Origin: Deltaproteobacteria bacterium
GTDB taxonomy: Bacteria > Myxococcota > Myxococcia > Myxococcales > 40CM-4-68-19
Length of the DNA stretch: 6,198 bases
Direction of reading: 5' to 3'
NCBI GenBank assembly: GCA_005879505.1
Contig: VBKQ01000021.1
Coordinates: 1-6,198 of the forward strand
Part shown: in pieces, positions 1 through 6,147 of the stretch
Layout of the letters: every line of letters begins with the position of its first letter
How positions within the stretch are numbered: position 1 is the stretch's first letter
The notes under the pieces: generated by a model
The model's database searches: none
Seen by the model: the letters and a program-made list of their open reading frames with translations, nothing else
Told to the model about the DNA's origin: nothing
Made by a program: the position numbers and the translations under genes

Positions 1-341
1 AGGACGAAGATGCGGGTCCCGTCGTTCTTGACGAAATCCGCCTCGTCCACTCCGGCGACCTGCGTGTTCGTCGTGCTGTAGCTCGCGGGCCCGGCGCCGG
101 CGGCGGGTGTTGCGGCTCCGCTGCTGGCTGCCGGCAGGCCGTAGACGTATCCGCGCTTCGACTCGTCCATCTGTGCGCGCATCTGCCTGGCCGCCGTGTC
201 CTGGATTTGACGGGTCAGGGACTCGCAGGTGGCCGCCCGCGCGAGGCGGACCCGGGTCTCAATCCGGGCGGGAGCGGCCGGCTCCTGCTTCCCGCAGGCA
301 GCGAGCAGGACGAGCATCACGCAAAGGCTTCGGTCGCGCAT
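1..341 (-). CDS. Secreted beta-propeller family lipoprotein, N-terminal part (runs off left edge)
   Basis: The gene reads leftward from ATG at 341 and is cut by the window edge after about 113 residues. An AGGAG Shine-Dalgarno (plus-strand CTCCT, 349-353) sits 7 nt upstream and fixes the start. The product opens with a short lipoprotein signal: MRDR, a hydrophobic stretch, then lipobox L13-A14-A15-C16 with Gly at +2, which predicts export and an outer-membrane lipid anchor. After a low-complexity Ala/Gly/Pro stretch (about 71-87) comes TNTQVAGVDEADFVKNDG at residues 91-108. I recognise this as the conserved entry motif (TNxQxxGVDEADxVKxDG) of the Beta_propel family, secreted proteins with a C-terminal propeller distantly related to WD40. 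The propeller itself lies outside the window. The biochemical role of the family is unknown to me. It is transcribed divergently from the sigma/caspase operon, and nothing seen ties it to that operon functionally. Confidence 0.85.
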   Translation of the reverse strand, partial: MRDRSLCVMLVLLAACGKQEPAAPARIETRVRLARAATCESLTRQIQDTAARQMRAQMDESKRGYVYGLPAASSGAATPAAGAGPASYSTTNTQVAGVDEADFVKNDGTRIFV

Positions 342-472
342 CGATTGACTCCTGACGAAGTGGTCATCCGAAAGGAACGCGGGTCCGCCAGTTCGGGCAA
401 ACTTCCAGGAGTTTGCCACCGATGACGGTCTCGCGGTCCTCTCCGGCAGCGGGTTTCGTCCGGGAGTCGGAA
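342..472. promoter_or_regulatory. Divergent intergenic region between the beta-propeller lipoprotein and the sigma/caspase operon
   Basis: These 131 bp lie between two start codons facing away from each other, so they should carry both promoters. The minus-strand gene's Shine-Dalgarno is at 349-353. The plus-strand operon has GGGAG at 462-466, 6 nt before ATG 473. A TTGACT (345-350) and a GGAAC (374-378) resemble -35 elements of housekeeping and ECF promoters respectively, but neither has a convincing -10 partner at the proper spacing, so no promoter is called. The clearest structure is the inverted repeat at 396-417, listed separately. Confidence 0.5.
396..417. repeat. Perfect 8-bp inverted repeat with 6-bp spacer, candidate operator or RNA hairpin
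   Basis: The arms GGCAAACT (396-403) and AGTTTGCC (410-417) are exact reverse complements around a TCCAGG spacer. There is no T-run on either side, so it does not look like an intrinsic terminator. The dyad lies between the divergent start codons, where a repressor or activator operator would be expected. In RNA from an upstream promoter it would also fold into a hairpin whose right side includes AGGAG (407-411). That hairpin would matter for translation only if the less likely starts at TTG 413 or ATG 422 were used. Confidence 0.45.
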
Positions 473-1198
473 ATGCGGGTTGGTCGACATTTGCTGCTGG
501 TGCTGGCTGCGCTCGCCTGCGCGTGCGATTCGCAGGCCGATTCGAGCTATCTCGGCGAGCCGCTGATCACCTTGCCCGGCTACGTGGCGAGTGCAGGAGC
601 GGCGCCGCTCGAGGCTGCGATGCTCTGGCAGCGCGGCCCGCCTCCGTCGGCGAACGATCAGGAGCTTGCCACCCGCGCGCCGGTGCGGACCGGATTTCCC
701 GCCAGCTTCACACTGCATCTCTACCAGCCGCCGCCGGCTGCGGCCCGCCGGACGTTGGCTCCCGGCCAGGTGACGTACGCGCGGGCGAACGCCGGCGCGG
801 TGCCTTACGGCATTTCGGCCGTCGGGGTCAGTGCGCTTCCGACCCCATCCTCGAATGGCGCTTACGGTATCGACCCCAACCACTGGGTGCTGTACCTCGC
901 CGCCGACGTTCCGCCGCGGTCGCTCACCGAATGGTGGCTAACCGCGGCGCTGAAGGCCGGCTTCCATTTGATGCGGGTGACCGCGGTGAATCCGCAGTGC
1001 ATCCCGCCCCAGCAGCTGGATGCGTGCGTCGCGGACCTGGTGCAGCGAGGGGTGCCCGACGACGGAACTACGAACGAAGGCACGGCCCGCTCGTTCTGCC
1101 GCGCGCCCTACCGGCTCTCGCTGGCGCCTCCCGGCGAGCCGCTGGTCCTCGAGCTCGGCACGGTGGGCCTGGGTGGCTCGAGCGGGTCGTGCCCATGA
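473..1198 (+). CDS. Putative lipoprotein of unknown function, first gene of the sigma/caspase operon
   Basis: The product has 241 residues from ATG 473. I chose this start because GGGAG lies 6 nt upstream and because it puts a compact export signal at the very N-terminus (MRVGRH, then a Leu/Ala-rich core). In-frame TTG 413 and ATG 422 would add 20 or 17 residues ahead of that signal. Two cysteines, C16 and C18, lie where a lipobox would end. If C18 is lipidated, +2 is Asp, the classic inner-membrane retention residue in enterobacteria. The mature part resembles Pro-rich secreted proteins common in myxobacteria, with a stretch around FPASFTLHLYQPPP and a following Gly/Ala-rich segment. Three cysteines in the C-terminal 70 residues and one in the last pair could form disulfides. 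I recognise no catalytic domain. Its stop overlaps the sigma factor start (ATGA), so it is coupled to the regulatory pair and could be a sensor or envelope partner; that is inference. Confidence 0.75.
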   Translation: MRVGRHLLLVLAALACACDSQADSSYLGEPLITLPGYVASAGAAPLEAAMLWQRGPPPSANDQELATRAPVRTGFPASFTLHLYQPPPAAARRTLAPGQVTYARANAGAVPYGISAVGVSALPTPSSNGAYGIDPNHWVLYLAADVPPRSLTEWWLTAALKAGFHLMRVTAVNPQCIPPQQLDACVADLVQRGVPDDGTTNEGTARSFCRAPYRLSLAPPGEPLVLELGTVGLGGSSGSCP

Positions 1199-1683
1199 TC
1201 CTCGACGCCGGCGCGATCGAGCGACTGTACCGGTCTCACGGCCACATCGTGCTGCGCCGGGCGAGGGCGCTCCTGGGCAGCGAGCCGGATGCGCAGGAAG
1301 CGCTGCAGGAGGTCTTCGCCTCGCTGCTGCGTGCTCCGCACAGCCTGCGCAACGCAACCTCGGTGGTGGCCTGGCTCTACCAGTCCACCACCCACTTGTG
1401 CTTGAACCAGCTGCGCAACCGCCGCACCGGAGCTCGGTTGTTGCAGAGCGGCCTCGCGCCGGTGCCGGCGCAGGCCACCGGCAGCGGTGGAGAGACGCTG
1501 GCCGAGCTGCGCCGGATCCTCTCGCGGCTGCCGGCCGATGTAGCGGCGGCCACCGTCTACCATCACCTGGACGGGATGACGCACGCGGAGGTGGCCGGAC
1601 TCCTGGGCTGCTCGCGGCGGAAGGTGGGCTACTTGTTGGAGCGCGCCCAGCGTTCGCTGGCGCTCCTGGAGCAGAGCGCATGA
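1195..1683 (+). CDS. ECF-type RNA polymerase sigma factor (sigma-70 family)
   Basis: This 162-residue cytoplasmic protein directs RNA polymerase to a specific promoter set. Region 2 spans about residues 7-78: the core-binding helix DAQEALQEVFASLL (32-45), then VVAWLYQSTTHLCLNQLRNR (57-76), the region 2.3/2.4 helix that melts and reads the -10. A Gly/Ala/Pro linker (79-100) leads to region 4 (about 102-157), whose helix-turn-helix THAEVAGLLGCSRRKVGYLL (129-148) should read the -35. Length and lack of region 3 fit the ECF class. The start is ATG 1195, overlapping the preceding stop as ATGA with only a weak GGGT upstream, so translation is probably coupled to the lipoprotein gene. The same reading frame is open from farther upstream, but that part is a shadow of the lipoprotein gene. 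The next gene encodes its likely anti-sigma factor, again with an ATGA overlap. Its target promoters cannot be read here. Self-activation of this operon is common for ECF pairs but is not shown. Confidence 0.92.
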   Translation: MILDAGAIERLYRSHGHIVLRRARALLGSEPDAQEALQEVFASLLRAPHSLRNATSVVAWLYQSTTHLCLNQLRNRRTGARLLQSGLAPVPAQATGSGGETLAELRRILSRLPADVAAATVYHHLDGMTHAEVAGLLGCSRRKVGYLLERAQRSLALLEQSA

Positions 1684-2378
1684 CCACGTCACTCGCCAAT
1701 CACGCCTGGGATGCCTGCTCCTCAGCTCTGCAGTTCGATCGCTACCTGGCGGGAGAGCTCGAACCGGCCGATGCGGAGCGCTTCCGCGCGCACGCCGACG
1801 GTTGCGCCCGCTGCACCTCGGTGCTGAACGACCTGCGCGACGAGGCCAAGGAGCGACTCCCGTCCCTGCGCGTGGTGCCATTCCCAGGGCGTTCGCGGTT
1901 CCCGCTCCGTGCGCTCGCCGCCGCTGCCGGCATCGCGGCGGCCGCCTCCCTCTTGCTCCTGGTCCGCCCTGCGGGCACGCGGCTGAAGGGATCGGGATTT
2001 GCGCTCAGCATGTACGTGGAGCATCTGGGCGAGGTGCGGCACGCCGGTCCGGGCGAAATGGTAGCGCCCGGAGACGCCGTGCGGTTCGCGGTGTCCGCGC
2101 CGGTCGACGTCTTCGTCGCCGTTCTCAGCCGGGACGCGAGCGGGCACGGATCCATCTACTTCCCCGCGGGCGGCCGCGCCGAGCGCGTGCAGGCCGGCAA
2201 TGACGTAGCGCTGCCGCTCGGAACCCGGCTGGACGCGACGGCCGGCGAGGAGCAAATCCTGGGGCTGTTCTGCGCCTCCCCGGTCGAGCTCGAGCCGCTG
2301 CGCCTGCAGCTCGAGCGCGGTGGTCCCGCAATTCCCGACGGCTGCCAGGTGACACGGTGGAGCTTCGTCAAGCGCTGA
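1680..2378 (+). CDS. Membrane anti-sigma factor: zinc-finger (ZAS-like) domain, one TM helix, DUF4384-like periplasmic domain
   Basis: The protein has 232 residues from ATG 1680, with GGAG 8 nt upstream and an ATGA overlap with the sigma gene. Residues 1-60 form a putative zinc anti-sigma domain with HADGCARC (H38-x3-C42-x2-C45), following the helix FDRYLAGELEPADAERF. Such domains bind and silence the cognate ECF sigma factor. One hydrophobic segment (about 76-95, Ala then Leu-rich), flanked by Arg residues, should span the inner membrane and place residues 97-232 in the periplasm. That part resembles DUF4384: GDAVRFAVSAPVDVFVAVL (131-149), a Gly-containing turn, IYFP (159-162), then a polar AGN-x-LP stretch and an EEQILGL strand. 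Two periplasmic cysteines, C198 and C222, could pair. The anti-sigma role is strongly supported by motif, topology and position. The DUF4384 match is by eye and moderately secure. The periplasmic domain is the likely signal-sensing part. The caspase gene starts within the last 22 nt of this one. Confidence 0.85.
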   Translation: MTTSLANHAWDACSSALQFDRYLAGELEPADAERFRAHADGCARCTSVLNDLRDEAKERLPSLRVVPFPGRSRFPLRALAAAAGIAAAASLLLLVRPAGTRLKGSGFALSMYVEHLGEVRHAGPGEMVAPGDAVRFAVSAPVDVFVAVLSRDASGHGSIYFPAGGRAERVQAGNDVALPLGTRLDATAGEEQILGLFCASPVELEPLRLQLERGGPAIPDGCQVTRWSFVKR

Positions 2379-3826
2379 TCACGCTCCCGCTCCTGCTCTT
2401 TGCCGGCGCCGCCGCGGCGCAGGTCGAGCGCTTCGCCGTGGTGGTCGGCAACGACCAGGGCCAGCCGCCCGATCTCCCGCTCAAGTACGCCGAGATCGAT
2501 GCGGCCCGGGTCGCCTCCATGCTGCAGGAAGTGGGCGGGGTCCGGCCCGAGAACCTCGTCCTCTTGCGCGGGCAGGACGCCGCGACCGTCCGCAGCACAT
2601 TGATCGCCGTCAACGATCGCGTCCGGGAGGCCGGCCACCAGGGCATGCTGATCGTCTATTACTCGGGACACGGAGACGCCGGCGCGCTGCACCTGGGAAA
2701 CAGCCCGTTGGAGCTGCGCGAGTTGGAGCAGCTGGTGCGCGGCTCGTCCGCGAGCTTCCGCCTCCTCGTTCTCGACGCCTGCCGCTCGGGAGCGCTCACC
2801 CGGGTCAAGGGTGGTTCGCCCATTCCACCGTTCGACATCCAGCTTGGGGAGAGAGTGGCAGGCGAGGGTGCGGTGTTCCTCACTTCCAGCTCCGCGTCCG
2901 AGGACAGCCAGGAGTCCGACGAGATCAAGAGCAGTTTCTTCACGCACGCGCTCGTCTCCGGCCTGCTCGGCGCCGCCGATGCCAACGGTGACGGCCGGGT
3001 CACGCTCGACGAGACCTACCGGTACGCGTACGACGCCACCCTGCGCGCCTCGAGCCGCTCGCTGGCCGGCACCCAGCATCCGAGCTTCGAGTACGACGTG
3101 CGCGGCATGGGCGACGTCGTGCTGGCCACGCTGGACGCGAACGCGCCCACGCGCGCCTTCCTCCAGCTCCCGGAGGGGCGGACCTGGCTCGTCTTCCAAG
3201 GTTCGGCGGAGGGCGCGGTCCTGGGCGAGATCGGCGCGCGCGATCGGGCGCGCCGGCTGAGCGTGCGGGCAGGACGCTACTTCTTGCGCGGCCGCGCGCC
3301 GGACGTGCTCCTCGAAGGGATGGTGGATGCGCCGCCGGGGGCCACCCTCTCGGTCGACGAATCCGGCTTCGAGCGCACCGCCTACGCGCGACTGGTGCGC
3401 AAGGGCGGCGGGGCCGCCAGAGCAGTCGCTTCGCTCGAGGGCGAGGCGCGCGTGCGCAGCGCGCTGGTGGGAGAGACCGGGACCTGCCCCGGCGCCGCGC
3501 TCGGGGTGGCGGTCGCGCTGCAAGCCTTCACGCTCAAGCCGCGGTTCGGTTGGTGCAGGGGCGGGTTCTCGAATCCGGGTCTCCAGGCCACCGTGGATCA
3601 GTACGACCTGGAGCTGTCCGCCGTTCACGTCCGCGACCTGCACGTGATCTCGGTCGAGCTCGGATTGACGGTTGGCGGTTCGCTGCTCGTGCAACGCTTC
3701 CAGACGCAGGGAGTGGCCCCGCGCCGGACCACCGCGGCGCTTCAGCTCTCACCGACGGTGGGGATCACCCGCGAGCTGGGCGCGCGGAGCTATCTCTTCC
3801 TCATCGGCGCTGCCTCCACGTATCTA
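2357..3826 (+). CDS. Exported caspase-family (peptidase C14) protein with beta-rich C-terminal region; 3' end disrupted
   Basis: GTG 2357 lies inside the anti-sigma gene, 4 nt after AGGTGA. A signal peptide (residues 1-21, core LITLPLLLFAGAAAA, AAA|Q cleavage) predicts export. The caspase-like domain spans about 24-255: RFAVVVGND opens the fold, catalytic His105 lies in YYSGHGD and catalytic Cys142 in LDACRSG, so the dyad is intact. GAVFLTSSSASEDSQE (171-186) is the usual strand after the cleavage loop. An EF-hand-type loop DANGDGRVTLDE lies at 208-219. Residues 262-350 look like a PEGA-like beta domain. Residues 380-490 show alternating amphipathic strands typical of an outer-membrane barrel or beta-sandwich. 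Recognisable sequence ends near 3826 (residue about 490) without a stop; beyond this the frame is a shadow of downstream genes up to a stop at 4825. The true C-terminus is probably lost or misassembled. The protease is probably periplasmic or outer-membrane attached; substrate unknown. A pseudo-protease is unlikely given the intact dyad. Confidence 0.85.
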
Positions 3827-4825
3827 GGGCCGCCGCACGGTCGCGCTGCTCCATCCGCGGCACGCGCTGGGCCGGATCGCGCTCGCTCTCGCTCTCGGGG
3901 TGGCGGCCGGGCTCTTGCTCTCGCTGCGCTACCCGACGGTGCTGGCCACGGTGGGCGGCTGGGACGTTGGTGGCCTCGCGCTCCTCACCATCGCATGGCT
4001 CATCATCACGCCTTCGGATGCGGCTGCGACGCGGAAGAGGGCGGCGACCGACGATCCGGGCCGCACCGCTGTCTACGCGCTGACGCTCCTCACCTCGGCG
4101 ACGAGCCTCCTCGCCGCCACCGTGCTGGTGGGTGGCGCCTCAGAGATGACGCCGCAGGCGAGCCGCGAGCTGATCGCCCTCTGTCTCCTGACCGTCGCGG
4201 TCTCGTGGACGCTCACCCACACCGCGTTCGCGCTGCGCTACGCGCACCTCTACTACCGAGAGGATGTCAGGGGCGCCGGCGGCGTGGATTTCCCCGGCGG
4301 CGCGCCGCCGAGCTACTCCGACTTCGCCTACCTGGCGTTCACCGTCGGGATGACCTTCCAGGTGTCCGACACCGACGTGTCGAGCGCGCAGATCCGCCGG
4401 ACCATCCTGATGCACGCGGTCATCTCCTTTGCGTACAACACGGCCATCCTGACCTTCGTCCTCAACCTCGTCTTCGGATTCGCGAGCTGACCCGGACGGT
4501 TCAGAGCTCCTGCAGCGCCCTGTGGATGAGCTGGACGCAGATCGATCCCTCTCCGACGGCCGAGGCAACCCTCTTCACGCTGGCGGAGCGCACGTCCCCG
4601 ACCGCGAATACGCCCGGTATGCTCGTCTCCATCAGGTGCGGTCGTCGCGAGAGAGGCCAGCGCGCTTCGGCCAGCTCGTCCGTCTCCAGATCGGCTCCGG
4701 TCTTGACGAAATTCTTTTCGTCCAGCACCACGCATCCCTTCAGCCACGTCGTGTTCGGATCGGCTCCGGTCATGACGAACAGGTTGCGGATCGGCCGGGT
4801 CTCCGGTGCCCCCGTTTCCAGGTGA
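3827..4825 (+). other. Out-of-frame continuation of the caspase reading frame (not considered coding)
   Basis: The caspase frame stays open for a further 999 nt, giving a nominal protein of 822 residues. The added 332 residues are rich in Arg, Gly, Ala and Pro, show no family resemblance, run out of frame through the DUF1345 gene and then antisense to the oxidoreductase gene for 325 nt. GC-rich DNA readily leaves such frames open. It is recorded because automatic gene callers may report 2357-4825 as one gene and thereby hide the DUF1345 gene. Confidence 0.7.
3828..4490 (+). CDS. DUF1345 family integral membrane protein, 5' end disrupted
   Basis: The frame is open from just after an in-frame TAG (3825-3827) to TGA 4488-4490, giving 220 codons, close to full length for this family. 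The family signature is clear: a first helix after HPRHALGRIALALALG (frame residues 9-24), the GWDVGGL segment opening the second helix, SWTLTHTAFALRYAHLYY in the fourth helix region, and DFAYLAFTVGMTFQVSD before the last helices. Five to six membrane segments are visible. No ATG, GTG or TTG precedes the first helix. The first usable start is GTG 3900 (196 residues), which would delete most of helix one and lacks a Shine-Dalgarno; CTG 3846 is a remote option. The start codon and a few residues were therefore probably lost at the junction with the caspase gene. The function of DUF1345 proteins is not known to me; they are inner-membrane proteins. The gene converges on the oxidoreductase gene. 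Confidence 0.8.
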   Translation, partial: GRRTVALLHPRHALGRIALALALGVAAGLLLSLRYPTVLATVGGWDVGGLALLTIAWLIITPSDAAATRKRAATDDPGRTAVYALTLLTSATSLLAATVLVGGASEMTPQASRELIALCLLTVAVSWTLTHTAFALRYAHLYYREDVRGAGGVDFPGGAPPSYSDFAYLAFTVGMTFQVSDTDVSSAQIRRTILMHAVISFAYNTAILTFVLNLVFGFAS

Positions 4826-6147
4826 CGCCACCCGACGCGTTCCAGCCGATCCTCGCCTTCGAGCGACTCGATCCGCGTCCGCGTTCGCAGCTCCACGTTG
4901 CGGCTGCTTTCGATGCGCTGGATCAGATAGCGGGACATGCTGTCCGCGAGGCTGCGCCCGCGTACCACGACGTGCACCCGCGATGCGATCCCGGAGAGGA
5001 AGACGGCGGCTTGTCCTGCCGAATTGCCGCCCCCCACCACCGCGATCTCCTCCTCCTTGCACGACTGCGCTTCGAGGTGCGTCGCGCTGTAGAAGATGCC
5101 GGCGCCCTCGAAACGCGAGAGCGCGGGCACGTCCAGCTTCCGGTATCTCGCGCCGGTGGCGATCACGATGGTCCTGGCCTGTACGACCTCTCCATCGGAG
5201 AGATGCACCCGATATGGCCGCTGGTCGCAATTGAACCGGACGGCCGACCGCGCGATGGCCACCTCGGCGCCGAATTTTTCCGCCTGGGTGAGCGCGCGTC
5301 CGGCGAGCGCCAACCCGGAGATCCCGGTGGGGAATCCCAGATAGTTCTCGATCCGCGAGCTCGTCCCGGCCTGTCCTCCAGGTGCGGTGCTTTCCAGGAC
5401 CAGCACATCGAGTCCCTCCGACGCGGCGTATACCGCCGCGCCCAGGCCCGCCGGTCCCCCGCCCACGATGACGACGTCCCGCACCGTCCTGGCATCCAGC
5501 TCCGGCGTCAGTCCGAGCGCTGACGCCAGGCCCTCGATCGACGGGTTTCGCAGGACGTAGCCCTCTTGGCAGACGACCACCGGCACTTCGTTGATCCCGA
5601 TCTGCAGACGATCGAGCATCGCCTGCATTCCGGGCTCGGTCTCCACGTCGTGGTACGTGAACGGTTCCCCGTTCCGCGTCAGGAACTCCTTGATCCTCTG
5701 CGTGCCCAGCGAATGCCGGGACCCGAGGAGGACCAGGTCGTTGTCCGACTGATTGATCAGCGCCACGCGCCGGAGGATGAAGGCGCGCAGGAGGATCTCG
5801 CTCAGCTCCGGATCGCGCTGCACCATTGCGTGGAGACCGTCGCGGTCCAGAGCGATGATGGACCCGTCGGCGGCGACCCGGCCGCGGGCCCAGGCCCGCC
5901 GCGCCGAAAGCATGTTGATCTCACCCGTGAATTGGCCCGGTCCAAGCAACGCGACCGGTTGTTCCCGGCCGGCGACCGGGCGGACGATTTCGATCCCTCC
6001 GCTGATCACCACGAAGAAGTCGGTGTTCTGGTCGCCGGCCTCGAACAGGAGCTCCCCGGCCTGGACGCCGCGGTGTTGGCCGGCAGCCGAGATGCGCGAG
6101 AGCTGGGCATCGGTGAGACGAGGGAATATTTGCTCGTATCGGTCCAT
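4501..6147 (-). CDS. Cyclic nucleotide-binding domain / glutaredoxin-like / thioredoxin-reductase-like FAD oxidoreductase
   Basis: The protein is cytoplasmic, 548 residues from ATG 6147. Residues 5-130 form a CRP-type cyclic-nucleotide-binding domain, with GQFTGEINMLSARRA (71-85) as the phosphate-binding cassette region. Residues 137-213 resemble a glutaredoxin/thioredoxin fold (LVLLGSRHS, then EVPVVV with the cis-Pro189), but the CxxC site is replaced by SRHS. Residues 222-548 form a two-dinucleotide-domain reductase: FAD motif GGGPAG (229-234), GGQAGTSSRIENYLGFP (257-273), NAD(P)H motif GGGNSAG (372-378) and FAD motif GVFAVGD (512-518). The position of the thioredoxin-reductase CATC is SATH (354-357), so a standard thioredoxin reductase reaction is not expected. 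I recognise this as an established fusion family annotated as cyclic nucleotide-binding thioredoxin-disulfide reductase. The start at 6147 is favoured because the cNMP domain begins there; a TTG at the window edge (6198) would add 17 unlike residues. The Shine-Dalgarno is weak. Substrate and ligand are unknown. Confidence 0.92.
   Translation of the reverse strand: MDRYEQIFPRLTDAQLSRISAAGQHRGVQAGELLFEAGDQNTDFFVVISGGIEIVRPVAGREQPVALLGPGQFTGEINMLSARRAWARGRVAADGSIIALDRDGLHAMVQRDPELSEILLRAFILRRVALINQSDNDLVLLGSRHSLGTQRIKEFLTRNGEPFTYHDVETEPGMQAMLDRLQIGINEVPVVVCQEGYVLRNPSIEGLASALGLTPELDARTVRDVVIVGGGPAGLGAAVYAASEGLDVLVLESTAPGGQAGTSSRIENYLGFPTGISGLALAGRALTQAEKFGAEVAIARSAVRFNCDQRPYRVHLSDGEVVQARTIVIATGARYRKLDVPALSRFEGAGIFYSATHLEAQSCKEEEIAVVGGGNSAGQAAVFLSGIASRVHVVVRGRSLADSMSRYLIQRIESSRNVELRTRTRIESLEGEDRLERVGWRHLETGAPETRPIRNLFVMTGADPNTTWLKGCVVLDEKNFVKTGADLETDELAEARWPLSRRPHLMETSIPGVFAVGDVRSASVKRVASAVGEGSICVQLIHRALQEL

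Noticed and set aside
374..378. GGAAC resembling an ECF sigma -35 element upstream of the operon
   Set aside because: At 16-17 nt downstream there is no ECF-like -10 such as CGTC or TCTA, only the left arm of the inverted repeat. One five-base match is not enough.
317..883. Minus-strand open frame of 188 codons across the divergent region and lipoprotein gene
   Set aside because: It overlaps the beta-propeller lipoprotein start in another frame, has an Arg-rich random-like translation, and would occupy the promoter region.
2156..3694. Long open frame of 512 codons on the minus strand opposite the anti-sigma and caspase genes
   Set aside because: Its translation is Arg/Gly/Ala/His-rich without recognisable domains, and the plus strand there encodes clear families. 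It is an antisense shadow typical of GC-rich codon bias.
4484..4509. Imperfect stem (CTGA/TCAG plus GAG/CTC with a 2-nt bulge) across the convergent stop codons, considered as a shared terminator
   Set aside because: The stem is short, interrupted and has no T-run on either strand, so it cannot be distinguished from chance in GC-rich DNA.
4522..5523. Open frame of 333 codons on the plus strand opposite the oxidoreductase gene
   Set aside because: It lies wholly antisense to a well-supported reductase domain and shows no family motifs.
4501..6147. Calling the oxidoreductase trxB
   Set aside because: The catalytic CATC is replaced by SATH and two extra N-terminal domains are present, so the housekeeping thioredoxin reductase name would be misleading.
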